DNA of 64,000 nucleotides, taken from assembly GCA_014529385.2 (NCBI GenBank), contig CM043954.1:99038747-99102746 (forward strand). The letters are read 5' to 3'. This document shows, one piece after another, positions 33,288-46,079 of the stretch (the stretch's first letter is position 1; each line of letters starts with the position of its first letter). The position numbers and the translations under genes were made by a program. Below the pieces are notes generated by a model, which was not told where the DNA came from, did no database searches, and worked only from the letters and a program-made list of their open reading frames with translations. This DNA is from Adiantum capillus-veneris (Eukaryota > Streptophyta > Polypodiopsida > Polypodiales > Pteridaceae).

Positions 33288-34399
33288 TTATGGAATATGA
33301 CTTGGCTTAGGCCCACTCGGATAAGGGCTCGAAAATGGCACTTGTGGAGCATATGCTATTGGTACAAGGGGAGGTGTAGCATCCATGTGTGCATAAGTGG
33401 CTACAAGCACGTATGATCGAGGCCCAATGGTAGGTACTACACCACTATGTAGCAGTACTGCAGTAGTCCTAGAGGTCATGGATGCATTCTCTATCAGGCC
33501 CATCACTGGAGTAGGAGTGGTGGTTTCTTTGAGAGGAAGTTGAGCCAAACTAAAAAAACTAAAGTTGATGTTCGTGGGCTTGGGCTGCATCGAGACTCCA
33601 TACAAAACAACATATGAGAGGTCCATGGGACTCATCATAGGAGTCTTCATTTGTGATAGTGTAGGTTGTTTGGCCTTGTTTGTATCCAGAAATCTCATGG
33701 GGATAGTTGAGGGTACATTTACGCCTTGATTTTGCCTCTCCAAGTGGATGATGCCATGGAAGACATCACAGATTATTCTTTGTTGATCCTTAGTATTAAT
33801 GGTGCTAGATGTGGATTGTACAACCTCTATCCAGCCTTCATGGTAGAAGTGTCCAGAGTATAGATCCGTCAACATCTCATTGTGGAGGTCATATTTCATA
33901 TTTTCATTAAGGAATATCCCTTCTAGACTTGGCGTGTTAGAGGTCCCTTGTGAGGTGGAAGCAATGTTTCTCCCCGTGGTTTTGTCTTTCGTGGTCGGTA
34001 ATTTAGAGGGAACTTCCAACGGAGGTAGCTTGGTAGGACCTGCATTGAAGTAGGTGGGCAGGATATCCACATGCACACTCTTAGGGGGTGTGGGGCCCAC
34101 GTGAGATGTGAACAGAGAATCTACTTTCCCACCCCCTTCATACACTTCATTGGCCTCGGGTTCAAAGCGAGTAGCGCTACCCCGAGCGCTACTAAATGTC
34201 TGCATAAAATGGCTAAGCATGCTATCACTAGGTTGTGGAGCCCCGTTTGACACGTGTCCTTCTTCCTCAAGGTTTTGTATAAGATAACCTTCCATTGCCT
34301 CTGAGTCAAAGGAAGAGTCACTAGCTGCTAGATGGGGGTCTTCAGTAGTACTGCCTTGGGTTCTCGCTGAGGGCCTAGAGACTAATGTGGAGGATTAAT
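33288..34399 (-). pseudogene. gag: Ty3/gypsy G5 gag, N-terminal extension
   Basis: Open for at least 335 codons (ATG 34295) and, without an ATG, from about 34399. Low-complexity, rich in P, S and T, with no recognised domain. It lies directly before the capsid part in the same orientation, so it is probably the N-terminal extension of the G5 Gag. An unusually long extension for a gypsy Gag. It ends with TAA at 33288 and the frame continues in the capsid region. Confidence 0.5.
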
Positions 34400-35840
34400 G
34401 GATGCCCGTGTAAACAGAGGCACTCTCTATATGCTCATGCTGTAGTACAAGACCAGAGCGTAGGTGCATGTGACCTTGACATCCTAGAAGTGTTGGTGAG
34501 TGCCCAAGAAGGCCGCTCACCTAGTCTTTTGGTTGTTTTGCAACCCGATTTTACTCTCAAATTTTTTATTTTTTGTCCTTTTTTTGACCAAGCTATGGAA
34601 TATAGCGTGTGATAGCTCAAAACGAGCGTCTCAATCAGAGGGATGTGGTGTGCTTTACAACCCAAGTTTTTGCTACTTTATGCCCTGAGAATCCTCAAAG
34701 TAGTCTATTTCTAGTTGGGAACAAGCCTTAAGATGGAAAGTCCAAGAGTGCAAGTGTGAAGGGGAGGGTGGAGGACTTGTCCCACATGCCCTCACTCCCT
34801 CTTGTGGGGGTCGACTATATATATATATATAGTCTTGGGTCTATAATGTATCAAAGGACTGGGGCTGGGGCTTGGGCTTGGGCTTGGGGATGATCTCAAT
34901 CCCAATCATTCTTAATACACACTTTTAAAAAGAAAAATTGGATTAAAAAAAAATTAGATTGTTTGTTTTTTCTATTTTTAAGCATGAAATGCAGATTTTA
35001 AATCTAAAAATGCGAGGGATTACTATAAGATGCAAAAAAGCAGATTTTAAACCAAAATTTTAGAAAAAGTATGGAAAATATAGAAATTTTGATGCAAAAG
35101 TTGCAAAAAATCCCAAAAATTAATGAAGAATGCAAACCATTGCTAAAAATGCTTGACATTATTGCAAATATTACTTCAAAAAAATAAAATAATGTAGAAA
35201 CACAACATCTATCTAACCCTAAACCTTTCCTCAACCAAACAATAGATATGCAAAAAGCATAAAAAATTAGAATATTGCAAGAAGGACAAAAAATAGTTGC
35301 GTCCCAAGCTAAATGCATAGTGCTTCCCTAGCAACATCGCCAAAAATGTCGTATGACAGAGGACTTGTTGTGCGTTGTGTGAGCCACTAAGACTACAAAC
35401 ACACAACTCATGTGCGGGGAAGGTCACGAATGCTGCAAAAATCTTGCACCGCCGTGAGAAGGGATCCCGCCGTCATCGTTGCTCAACCGCCTCGCCGCTG
35501 CCGTAAGGTCACTCGCTCGCACATACAGGCTCTCAAACCTAACTAGAGTCTACATTAATGAGAAGGAGAGCAAGCAAACCATACATTCAAGAATAAGAGA
35601 AAAATTAGGGTTGCAAGCCCTTATGTGAGTCGTCCCAACCAGACTTGGGTGGCCACACTTGGCCGACATTTAGCATGCTATATCTTTGTCTCTCTCTACT
35701 AAATGTGGTGTGCACCTATCATTGGTGATCACCCACAAATACATGTGTGGAGCCAACAAGCCCCTGGCCCATAGTTCAATAATAATAATAACGAGGATGA
35801 CCAAAGTTAACAAATGTTGTGCTGTAAACATTTAGTGCTC
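34400..35840. other. Noncoding stretch, nothing assigned
   Basis: About 1.4 kb with no gene I can support. It holds a 22-nt perfect palindrome of TA repeats framed by GAC and GTC (34813-34834), a short run of GGGCTT repeats (34863-34889) and a strongly A-rich stretch with repeated GCAAAAA and AAAATT words (34920-35200). It could contain the G5 5' LTR and leader. Confidence 0.4.
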
Positions 35841-37700
35841 TACATGCCATTGTGATGGTTGGGAGTGAAGAGTTGATAGTGTCACTAGAGAAAACATGCA
35901 ATCACTTAGGAGGGGAGTTTTATGCTGCAAAAAAATCTCACTCTACAAAGTTTATAGTGGTGGTCGAAGATGGCATAGTCTCAAATTCCAATGGCATGGC
36001 TACTCCATTGGTGGACGCTCCCTACATAGATCTTACTAGGCAAAGCAAGGAACAACTATATGAGGAGCAAGCATTGGAAAACTCTACCGAGGTAAGGGGA
36101 ACAAATAGTATTTTATCTTTTTTAGCTTAGTGACAAAGCCCAACACATTGAAAAAGCTTCTTTCAAAGATGGTGGAAACCAAACTAGTGACATAAATTCC
36201 AAAGATGTACAATGGTAACATGGTGTTTGAGTTTCCACCAACCTTAGGAAATGTTCATCGAATGGATGCTATGGAACATAAGATCCACATCACTAGACCA
36301 AATTGCGAACCTTGAATAAAGTGTCTCAATGAAAGTGGTCCCAAATTGGTTAATTTTGGGAAGCCAAACAAAACACACTTCAATGGTAACATGCTCAAAT
36401 TACCTTGTATGGGCGTGTTTTGGGATGGACATGGAGGCAAGCTTACCTGTCACTATTGTGGACAGCATGCCATTTTTTTTCATACATGTGATTTCTTCAT
36501 ATATTATGTCATGCCAAGGGATGAAAGCATGAGCACATTGATGGTACATCAACAAAATCACCAACATGACATGAGGGATGGTATATTCAAAATACTTACT
36601 AATAAAACCAAAGAAATGGTTGCACGAGTCCTCAGTGTATACAGATATAGGTGCACAAAAGGTACAAATGTGTGTGGCAAATAAAATTTTGACAACAAAT
36701 TTGATGCAAGAAGGGGGCTCTAGCCATGTGCTTGGCGAGCAGAATTTCTAAATGTTGTTGAAGCAATGGGTCTCTTAGTGGAGGAAAATTGGTGAGGATG
36801 ATTACTTGCTGCTCTTGTTTGTGCATATTATTTCAATCTAACTAAATTCTATAATACAAGTTTTGTGGGCCTGTGGCAACAACAAGAATTGGGCCAACAA
36901 AAGAGAGATTCAGTGTAGAATCCTTGTTGAGACTATAAAGGGATTGCACATATGATTTTTTCCACAAAAGTAGGTTTCCTAGGGAAGGAGTGCAAGGAGA
37001 GTACTCCTTTGTGTTTAAGGTGTCTACAGTTGGATCTACCTCTTTATTAAATTTGGTCAATTTAATGTGAAGAAGTGGAACTGGAGATCTTCGGCATGCT
37101 TGGGTGCAATGTTATCACACTCACCACATTGCAGATTGGGTGACCATGGCATGCCATGTGTACAATCCAAGGTTCAATATTTCAGCAACATATTTACCAA
37201 GTTTGACGTACCTTAAGAAAGGACTACCAATATGTTAAAAAATTGAATGTCTTACACTATAGCATGCAAGACCTCCTCACTATTGCAACTTGTGAGATGA
37301 AAGAGGAGGACATGGAAGCACATACCATTTTTTGGTAGTGCATAAATGAAGTTATGGAGGGACGTGGATGTGAGAGAGCATATTTCCATGGATTCATGGC
37401 CGAAAAATCTCAAGCCAACTAGATTGCAGTTTGCACCGTGGTCAATGGTAGGAAAGACAATGTTCTAGAGTACCAAGAGTGATTATGCTTTTTTCATTGA
37501 AAGTAAAGCATGGTGCCTCACACAACATAGTACATTGATTCTTCATCTCAAAAAACTTACAAAGACATGTGATGTTTAGCCCCCTCTAGAGAGGCAGCAA
37601 TAGTGGAGTCTTGTCTCCTTTGACAATGGTGGCACAATGGACATTGCATGGATAATGTAATTGAAATGGCCTACGAACTTTGAGAATAGCAAAATTAAGA
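35841..37700 (+). pseudogene. Decayed ORF, possibly transposase-like, unknown family
   Basis: Two open pieces (35852-36130 and 36346-36684) and a string of shorter ones in the same direction form one badly mutated gene. 36420-36450 reads WDGHGGKLTCHYCGQ, a cysteine motif. 37264-37640 reads MQDLLTIATCEMKEED, then AYFHGFMAEKSQAN, CFFH and WWHNGHC, with TAG or TGA where tryptophan, glutamine or arginine are expected. From memory this second block resembles an uncharacterised transposase-like family common in bryophytes, lycophytes and ferns, with pattern GFMAD-x-x-x-AN and C-x-FHW. No alignment was possible, so this is a weak assignment. Confidence 0.35.
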
Positions 37701-38689
<989 letters not shown>

Positions 38690-38931
38690 GCTCAAGGAAG
38701 AACAACCAGTGGACCCGATCAAGGCCCTATATATATTATTTTGGGACCCTGTTGGTCTACTGGTTTTTGCGGCCCACAGGGAAAATGAAAGAGCTCCACG
38801 GGCTTTTTGTGGGTTTCTAAGTTGCTCTTAACCAGCTTTTTTGTGATCATGTTAAGTGTGATTAAGTAAATGTGTCAATAAGACCTTGTGATCACACAAA
38901 TTTTTTGGTAATTACATAAATATTAAATCCT

Positions 38932-40075
38932 TGGTCCACACACATGCGGTATGTACCATCTTTCTTTTGCACTAAAAGGATTGGAGAACAAAAGGGAGAG
39001 GAGCTAGGTCTTACCATCCCTTTGTCTACCAATCCTTGTACTTGCCTCATGATCTCCTCTTGTTGAGCTTGGGAAACTTGATAAGGAGGCTTGTTAGGCG
39101 GTGAGATTCCTGGTAGGAGCTCAATGCGATGTTTATCATCCCCTTGTTTGGAGGTAAGTCCATAGGGATATCATCGATGAACACATCTTGGAATCCATTT
39201 AGAAAATTAGACAAGTATAATTCTTATTGATACCTAACACTTTGCTTTGTTAAAACATTAGCATCATTTATGACTTTTTGACAAAAATCATGTAGAAGTT
39301 GAGCATTTCATTGACTTATCAAAAGCAGGTGAATTTACAAGTGGTATAGTACGACCGGACTCACTAGCATCTATATACATGCTCTTTTCCTTGTAGATGA
39401 AGTAGATTCTCCTTTCAAGGAACTTCATGTTGGCAGCCATGCGGTTGAACCATGTTGCCCCTAGGATAACATCCTCATTTGGAGAGGAGAGATGAAAAAG
39501 TCTTCTTTTTTGATGTAGCTTTGGACATGAAGCCTCAACTTCCCAACAATCAAGGGAGTAATGGAGGCTTGCTGTGCCTTGAAAGCTCCATTGGCCATTA
39601 CAGTATCTCCCATCTTGAAAGCTTGAATGCCCAACTTAGTGGAAAACTCCGTTGATATGAAGTTGTGAGTAGGTCTAGGGTCAAACAAGATGAAGGAATC
39701 ATGCTCCCTTACCTTTAACCAAGCATAGAAGAGACATGATCCTTTGCAATGAGCATCCTCTTTTGGAGCTTTGATTGTGGAAGATCTAGGAGTCTCATTG
39801 CGGGCATTTCTCTTGGGGCAAGAACGATAGCCATGTCCTAGCTCCCCACACTTAGAACATTTGTGGTCCTTACGTAAAGCTTCAACCTGTTCAGGAGAGA
39901 TTTTATTTTTACCTTTGTAAACTCTCTTCTCCTTGGACTGATTGTTGTTGTTGGCATTGACTTGGAAAGAATTTTGGACATTGTTTTTTCCCTTGTCATC
40001 ACTTTTGTCTTTGCTTTCCATGGGCTTGGAATTCCTTCTAGCCCCTTGTTGGAAATTGATGCGCGAAGCAACCAT
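38932..40075 (-). pseudogene. Ty3/gypsy G4 gag end, protease and start of RT, truncated
   Basis: Open for 204 codons from 40075 to 39461 on the minus strand. It shows a zinc knuckle CSKCGELGHGYRSC near residues 73-86, then protease FDPRPTHNFISTEFSTKLGI (the active-site triplet DSG is changed to DPR) and ILGATWFNRMAANMKFLE. Beyond a stop the RT begins near 39170 and ends at 38932 with SPILLVQKKDGTYRMCVD, where similarity stops. The THNFIS protease and QKKDGTYRMCVDYR type of RT are typical of plant chromoviruses. Upstream it abuts the G3 3' LTR, so G3 or a deletion removed the gag N-terminus. Confidence 0.8.
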
Positions 40076-40088
40076 AGCTTATCTCACT

Positions 40089-40792
40089 TGATACACCCAT
40101 AATGGGATCCCCCTTTAGGCTATATACCCCCCACTCTCCACTTTTCCCTTCCCATGTGGGATAATGTCCCCGCCACATTGCACTTCCTCCTCAAGCCTCC
40201 CACTCTCCACTTTTCCCTTCCCATGTGGGATAATGTCCCCGCCACATTGCACTTCCTCCTCAAGCCTCCCAAATCCCTCATGCCCAAAAGCTTCCATATT
40301 TTCCCCAAAGTAGGAGCACTTCTCGAGCAACTTCCCCAAAGCATAACTTGCCACTCCGGTCACCGAATGACAGACCGTAACACACGGCTCGAAGCTCATC
40401 ATCTTTGCTACATCTAGTATTCTAAAGCCTCAGAATTTCTAATTCCAATTGTCAAGTTGGCCCAATTGCCCTTGTCGCATGCACCCACAATCATTTTCTA
40501 AGTTGAGAACGCCCACTTTGGATGCTCATAACTCAGGATGTACAAGTCCGATTCACGAGCTATTAAGCACGACTGAAAATACTTATTAAAAGCCATGTCT
40601 TGGGGACTCAAATAACCAAAAACATAAGCACCCAAGCTTGGAAAAAATTCCCTTTGTACATGAATTTTTATAGGGCCACTTCCCAAACTTGCAAGGCTAT
40701 GTACACATATATACATGAGGCTAGTGGGCAAGCTTTTACGCATGACCTAGTGACTTTATGCTCATCCAAAAAATGTCTAACCTATCTTGTCA
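40089..40792 (-). mobile_element. 3' LTR of gypsy G3
   Basis: About 704 bp. On the minus strand it starts TGACAAGATAGG at 40792 after a purine tract and ends GGGTGTATCA at 40089. Repeated at 46984-47584. The two copies share long blocks (for example CCCAAAGCATAACTTGCCAC) but differ by indels, including a 69-bp tandem duplication found only here. Confidence 0.8.
40132..40269. repeat. 69-bp exact tandem duplication in G3 3' LTR
   Basis: 40132-40200 and 40201-40269 are identical, starting CACTCTCCACTTTTCCCTTC. The 5' LTR has one shortened unit at about 47030-47078. Confidence 0.95.
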
Positions 40793-40807
40793 ACCCCCCT
40801 ATCCTAC
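40793..40807 (-). promoter_or_regulatory. Polypurine tract of G3
   Basis: Minus strand reads GTAGGATAGGGGGGT directly before the LTR start TGACAAG. Confidence 0.6.
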
Positions 40808-40832
40808 TTGATCATTCATGACAAGCAGAGGT

Positions 40833-41849
40833 TCAAAGGGTGAACAACTGCTGCAACTCAGTCCCAGAAACTTCATTTACATTCTCAGATGTTTCCACAC
40901 TGTCTTCCTCTATTGATAGCATTTCATCTATCACAACCGTCAGATATTTCTTCAATTTGTAACCATTAACACGATATTTATGATGTGCACCACTTAAATC
41001 TGCCAACTGATATGTGCCATTATCAAACTTATTCACAACAGTAAAAGGACCTTCCCATTTGATTTGAAACTTTTTGTGAAAGGTATTGTCCAACTTACTA
41101 TTGTATTGCGACACCAGGTCAATTCCCTTATCCCTTATGCATTCATTAGCTTTTAGCTGAGCTTTCTTTGACACTTCTTCATGGTAGCTCAAAGCTAAAA
41201 CTCTGTCCCATTGCAAACATTTTAAATCCAACAACCTTTTCTGCCAAGTATCTCTTTGCTCTTCATCTCCCAATGACAATAACTTGAGTGTAGGAATCTC
41301 CACTTCAATTGGCAATAAAGCTTCCTTGCCATAAACCAAGTGGTAAGGGGAAAATGTTGTACTCGTTTTGATAGCAGTTGTGTACGTCCATAATGCACAA
41401 GGCAAATCTGAATCCCATGTCTTCCCATGTGTCTGGGTCATCTTTGTTGAGATCTTCACCAACTCTCCATTGAACCTCTCATTGAGACCATTGCACTGTG
41501 GATAATAAGGATAAATGTACCTATGTTGTATATTGAGCTTCTCGCATAAAAAATCAAATAGCTCTCCTCTAAATCTTGGTCCTCTATCAGAAAGTAGCTC
41601 TAGGGACACATCAAACTTGCATCATATATGCTCATAAACAAATTTCCCCATTTCTTTACTAGTAATATGTTTAACAGCCTTGGCTTCTGCCCATCGTGAC
41701 AAATAATCCACTGCTATCAAAATGTAAGCATTTCTTTTTCTAGTCATAGGTAAGGATCCAATAGCATCAATACCCCATTTTTCAAACACATCAAAAGCTA
41801 GAATTGTCTTCCACAATTTGGATTTTAAAATTCTCTTTTCCATCTTCTG
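40833..41849 (-). pseudogene. Ty3/gypsy G3 integrase core and C-terminus
   Basis: Minus-strand pieces 41843-41622 and 41609-40833 join across a TGA. FEKWGIDAIGSLP carries the first catalytic D, ELLSDRGPRF the second and CNGLNERFNGEL the E, so the DDE triad is intact. AYRT is changed to TYTT. FSPYHLVYGKEALLP and the GPF module FQIKWEGPFTVVNKFDNGTY follow. The last 258 codons are open and end 40 bp before the polypurine tract with an acidic tail. No chromodomain. Confidence 0.9.
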
Positions 41850-42275
41850 TCAAGGCAAACACGACTTGCACCAATGGTTAACATCTCGTGGAATGCTTGA
41901 CCATATATAGCCTTCTTGCCAAAGTTTATGCAACATGATCTTCATGGCAAAATGGCCTCCACAAGATCCTTCATGACTTTCTTCCAAACTCTTGTAAATT
42001 TCCTCTTTCCAGGGCACACGACACAAAACCAAATCACTTCCTTTCATGTAAAGCACATCATCAAGAATTTTGTATTTCCTGGCTTTTCTTATAAACGCAT
42101 ACTTTTTGGAGGATGGTAAACCTTCAAGTAGGACACTTGTCAACAGAAAATCCATCTCCTTTGATAACACTTCCCTCCCATGATATAAAGGTACATTTTC
42201 CTTTAGCACAAACACACAAGTGATTATTTCTTGGGTAGCATCATGAGCTTCTTCATTTTGAGACATCTCAATATG
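41850..42275 (-). pseudogene. Ty3/gypsy G3 integrase, zinc-binding part
   Basis: 138 codons from ATG 42266. It reads ...RVPWKEEIYKSLEESHEGSCGGHFAMKIMLHKLWQEGYIW and HWCKSCLP, the H-H-C-C zinc domain with the second CxxC halved by a stop. Preceded in the same frame by the second RNase H and followed by the catalytic core. Confidence 0.85.
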
Positions 42276-42725
42276 CTATAAACTCCATGCTTCAAAATTT
42301 TTTAGCAACGATTTCACCTTGAAGCATAAATTCTTCAGTTTAGGATTCTTATTCTTCCATACTCCCAATACTTGCTTCACGACCAACAAGGCATCTCCTT
42401 TGATCTGTAAGCGTCTAATTTTCAATTGTAAGCAAATGTGCAAACCACCTTCAAGAGCCATGTACTCTGCTTCATTGTTACTTTTTGCATCAAGTTTTAG
42501 CCCTTGCTTCCTTACAAGTTTTCCTTGTGCATCATAAATGACAATGCCTCCCAAAGCAACATCATGGCTTCTTTGATAAGAGCCATCAAAATATAATAGT
42601 GAAGCATCAGAGATGGCAAGCGTCTCGGCTTTCTTCTTTCGCACCACCTCTTCCTTAACCAAAACAAGAGTGTCTTTATAAGTGAGAAAATCTCCCAGGG
42701 TAGCCCAAGTACTCTCTTCCACCAA
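42276..42725 (-). CDS. G3 second, plant-type RNase H
   Basis: 149 codons, open. LLYFDGSYQRSHDVALGG (first D), KSNNEAEYMALEGGLHIC (E) and LQIKGDALLVVKQVLGVW (second D) match the domain at 20999-21475 block by block. The last catalytic D lies beyond the end of this piece and is not seen. Sits between the normal RNase H and integrase, the arrangement of dual-RNase-H plant gypsy elements. Confidence 0.85.
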   Translation of the reverse strand: MVEESTWATLGDFLTYKDTLVLVKEEVVRKKKAETLAISDASLLYFDGSYQRSHDVALGGIVIYDAQGKLVRKQGLKLDAKSNNEAEYMALEGGLHICLQLKIRRLQIKGDALLVVKQVLGVWKNKNPKLKNLCFKVKSLLKNFEAWSL

Positions 42726-44085
42726 AAATGTGAGCTAAAACTCCTCAAGTTCAATAACCCATTTCATCGCTGTTTTTGATATATTTGATTATTGAACAGG
42801 TGAGGAAGCAATGAATAACTGGTGCGAAAGGTGAACGACTTTTGCGGCAAGTAGTGTCTGGATCGTCTCAAGCATAAACCATACTGGTTATCACCAATTC
42901 AATCTCTTTCATGAGGATTCTTCACTATGCTAGCATAATGAACAGGCTTCATATACCGAGATTCCTTCCCCTTTTGCAACAACATGGCTCCAATGGCATC
43001 ATCTCCCACTGATGGGTTAACATAAAACTCCTTTTTCCAATCAGGAGCTTGCATAATGGGTAGTGTACTCGAGACTTATTTGAATCGATCAAAAACATCG
43101 TCACAGTCACATGAGACCACTCGAAGGGATCATTCTTAACTATTTGCTACAGTGGATACAATTGTTGTGATACCAAAGGTATGAAACAAGTCAGATATTT
43201 AACCTTTTGTATGAAAGTGGCTAACTGTTCGATATCTTTTGGAGATCACAGCAACAACAAAGCCTCCACTTTTTTTGGATATGCTTCAATTCCATTTTTT
43301 GAAATCACATGTCTAAGAAGCTTTACCCTTGGCTGTGCCAAATGACATTTCTTAGAGTTCAGTTGACCCTCGCATTCATCATATCTTGCAAAAGTCATTT
43401 CAAGCTTTTGAACATGCTCTTTCCTTGAACTGTATACACGGAAATCATCTATGAATCCTTTAACAAACTTCCCAAGGAATGGGGTTAGGACCCAATCCAC
43501 TTTTCTTTCAAAAGCTCCAGGCCCATTTGTCAACCCAAAGGGAAGGCATCAAAAGAAAAAACAATCCCATGGCGTGACAAAAGTAGTCTTTTTCCGGTCT
43601 TCAGGAGCATGGATAAGCTAAAAATATCCTGAATAACCATCATAGACACTGTATCTTTCAAAACCAGCCACTGCATTTTAAAGTTGATCAATGAAAGGCA
43701 AAAGGGAAGGATATTTCTTGGTCACTGCATTTAATAACTTGTAATCAATGCAAACTCTCCAACTCCAATCTTTCTTTGGAGTGACCACCACATGGCTCAC
43801 ACATTCAACATTATCAACTAGCACAATGAACCCTGCATCCAAGAGTTTATCCACTTCTTCCTTTAAAGCATTCATTTTCTCCTTACCCATCATTCTTAAT
43901 TTTTGTCGTATTGGCTTTGCCCCTTCAACTAGCTCAATCTTCACAGGATCTCCAACAAAACCCCTTGTTTCCTTATATGAAGTGATAAAAAGATTTGGAA
44001 ACCTCCCCAACATTGTTAAGTACTCCCTTCTTTCTCCTTGCGTCAAATCAATACTTACCATATTTTGAATCAACTCTTTCTTCAT
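42726..44085 (-). pseudogene. Ty3/gypsy G3 reverse transcriptase and first RNase H
   Basis: 44085-43678: LIQNMVSIDLTQGERREYL (RT leader), GFVGDPVKIELVEGAKPIRQKLRMM, CVSHVVVTPKKDWSWRVCIDYKLLNAVTKKYPSLLPFIDQL. A broken stretch holds YSGYFQL-like sequence (43540-43680), then 43533-43246 has VKGFIDDFRVYSSRKEHV (catalytic DD) and LLRHVISKNGIE. The first RNase H (42730-43240) is badly decayed but shows FIQKVKYLTCFIPLVSQQL and CKRGRN. Frameshifts and stops throughout. Confidence 0.85.
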
Positions 44086-44790
44086 TGCAATTCCTTTTTA
44101 GGCTGCATCAACTCTTCAAGTTTCTCTAAACGGCTTGAAGCATTTATATTCCTTGACATTTGTAATATTTCACCCACTTCTCTCTTCTCCTTGTCCAACA
44201 ACAAGAATGACACTTCACCCTCGTCACTGGAACTGGAAGTAGTGCTACTTCTTGAATCTTCAGAACTGTCTTCACTAGTAACTTCGGATTCATCATTCTC
44301 ACTCACATCTTCTAGTGCCATAGGTTGCTCGGTAGTCATATCAAACACCCTCTTTTCACCCTTCCTACCATACACATAGATTGTTCCCTTGCCCCAATCT
44401 TTCACAGTACCACCAACTCTCAACCAAGGTCATCCCAAAATGAGAGGAAAAGCTCCTAGGCCAGCTGGCATAACATGAAAGTTTACTATAACCTACACAT
44501 TAAAGACTTAAACTTCCAAATTCTTAATCATACCCAAACACTTCACTTTGGCATGGTTTCCTAGTCAAATCTGAAACCCAGAGCTTCCGCATGTAATGAG
44601 ACCCAGTCTCTCGACACATGACCGTGTGATCACACAAACTTGAGCACCTCCATCAATGTAGGCCTCTCCCTTGCCCACACCTTTGTGCCAAGCATTCACC
44701 ATAGGAAAAATATTAGGGTAACTCTCCCACAGCCAACACTCTAACTTGTCCATGCTTTGGCTCTTTATCTGGATTCACTAATGACTTCCA
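44086..44790 (-). pseudogene. Ty3/gypsy G3 aspartic protease and acidic linker
   Basis: Active site GEAYIDGGAQVCVITRSCVERLGL at 44670-44600 (D-G-G-A). The C-terminal motif near 44450 reads LILGWPWL in a shifted frame. Then 44423-44082 is open with a serine- and acid-rich linker (SENDESEVTSEDSSEDSRSS), the same kind of linker as in G2 (19425-19745). These shared details show that G2 and G3 are cousins. Confidence 0.75.
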
Positions 44791-46079
44791 CTACCTCTTG
44801 AGTTTGGGCACCATATTCATCAATTCTCCAAACATACAATCTACTTTCCTCCCAATCAAGTCTTCCTTTAAACTGTAAGCTATTTGGCCTTCTCCTAAAG
44901 ATAAATCTTCTACTTCAAACCGTCTACTACGGGGTCTTATTTTCCTCTTGGCTTTTGCATCTTCACCCTCTTTCTCTTCTCCTTTCTTTTTGCTAGGACC
45001 TGACATAGCATAGACTTCCCTCTCCCTTTTGCCTATGGACAACATATATGCTTCTTTCTTTTCAACCCGCACAATACCCACATGACCACCAAAGGTTGAG
45101 GCCTGATTTTCTTGTTTAGTACCTTGATCTCTCTGTATATCCAATGCATAATGATTAGCCCTATTAGGAATCTGCTAGGGAAGTGGAATCATATCACCTC
45201 CGATCCTTGTTGGCTTTGAACAATAAGTGCTAATATGACCATGTTCACCACAATTATAACAGGTAGGGATGAGCCTTTGATGTGGCTCGAAGATGCCTTG
45301 TCCACAACCCGCATTAGCATTAGGATGAGCTTCACATGCTTGGGCCATTCCTCTACCACGTCCACGACCACGACCACCTCCAAGAACACTCAGTCACAAT
45401 TCCTGCATCATGGTCATCATGTCTTGCATATTTTGTTGCTGCAACTGTTCAGTATTAGCAACCATTTGAGTAGGTTGGGCTCCAGTCTCTGCTTGATTTT
45501 CCTCCTTTTGGCCACCATTATTTTTCACAGGGACCACTTCCCATACTCAGTAAGTCTTTGAGCCTTCCATTCTTTCTCTCTGGCAATAATGACTGCTTCC
45601 TTGAAGGTGGCGGGCCTTTTCAACTCAACTTTGAACTTCATATTTTCTTTTAAGTTCTCCACAAAATGGTCCTTCTTTAACATGGATGGAGGGATTTCAT
45701 TTCCCAAAGCTTGGACCCATTTATCCCATAAACGAGTGAACTGCATGATAAAATCATCAACACTCACATTACCCTTTTGAGTGTACCCCAGAATTTCATG
45801 CCAAACTTCCTCAGGTACTTTAATGGATTTGTACTATGCCAAGAAAGCTTGATTTACACAATTGTAGTCCAAAACCACCCCTAGAGTTTATGCTTGCACC
45901 AACTCTTCATGATTGTGTAACCAAACTTTGGCCTCATCCTGTAAACTGTATTGCAGCAACCGCAACAATATATCTTCGTCTAGTATATTTTGCAATAATC
46001 AATTGACTTCCAATTTTTCAATAAAAGTATGTGCATTCTCATTAGGCAATCCATGAAATTGTGGAAACCCGTCCGCCAT
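44791..46079 (-). pseudogene. gag: Ty3/gypsy G3 gag
   Basis: Starts at ATG 46079 (MADGFPQFHGLPNENAHTFIEKL), a typical gypsy Gag opening. The capsid continues with EAKVWLHNHEE and the best block VSVDDFIMQFTRLWDKWVQAL (45767-45525, open). The zinc knuckle CYNCGEHGHISTYC is intact near 45262-45221. A basic region (KKKGEEKEGEDAKAKRKIRPRSRRF) at 45000-44920 ends it. TAG stops at about 45890 and 45835 lie in the capsid. Confidence 0.85.

Noticed and set aside
34863-34889. GGGCTT repeats as telomere-like sequence
   Set aside because: Only about three units, and the unit is not the plant telomere repeat TTTAGGG.
40115-40402. Minus-strand ORFs in the G3 LTRs (also 46921-47235 and 40498-40743)
   Set aside because: They are found in both LTR copies only because the DNA is repeated; no coding pattern, and the frame crosses the LTR tandem duplication.
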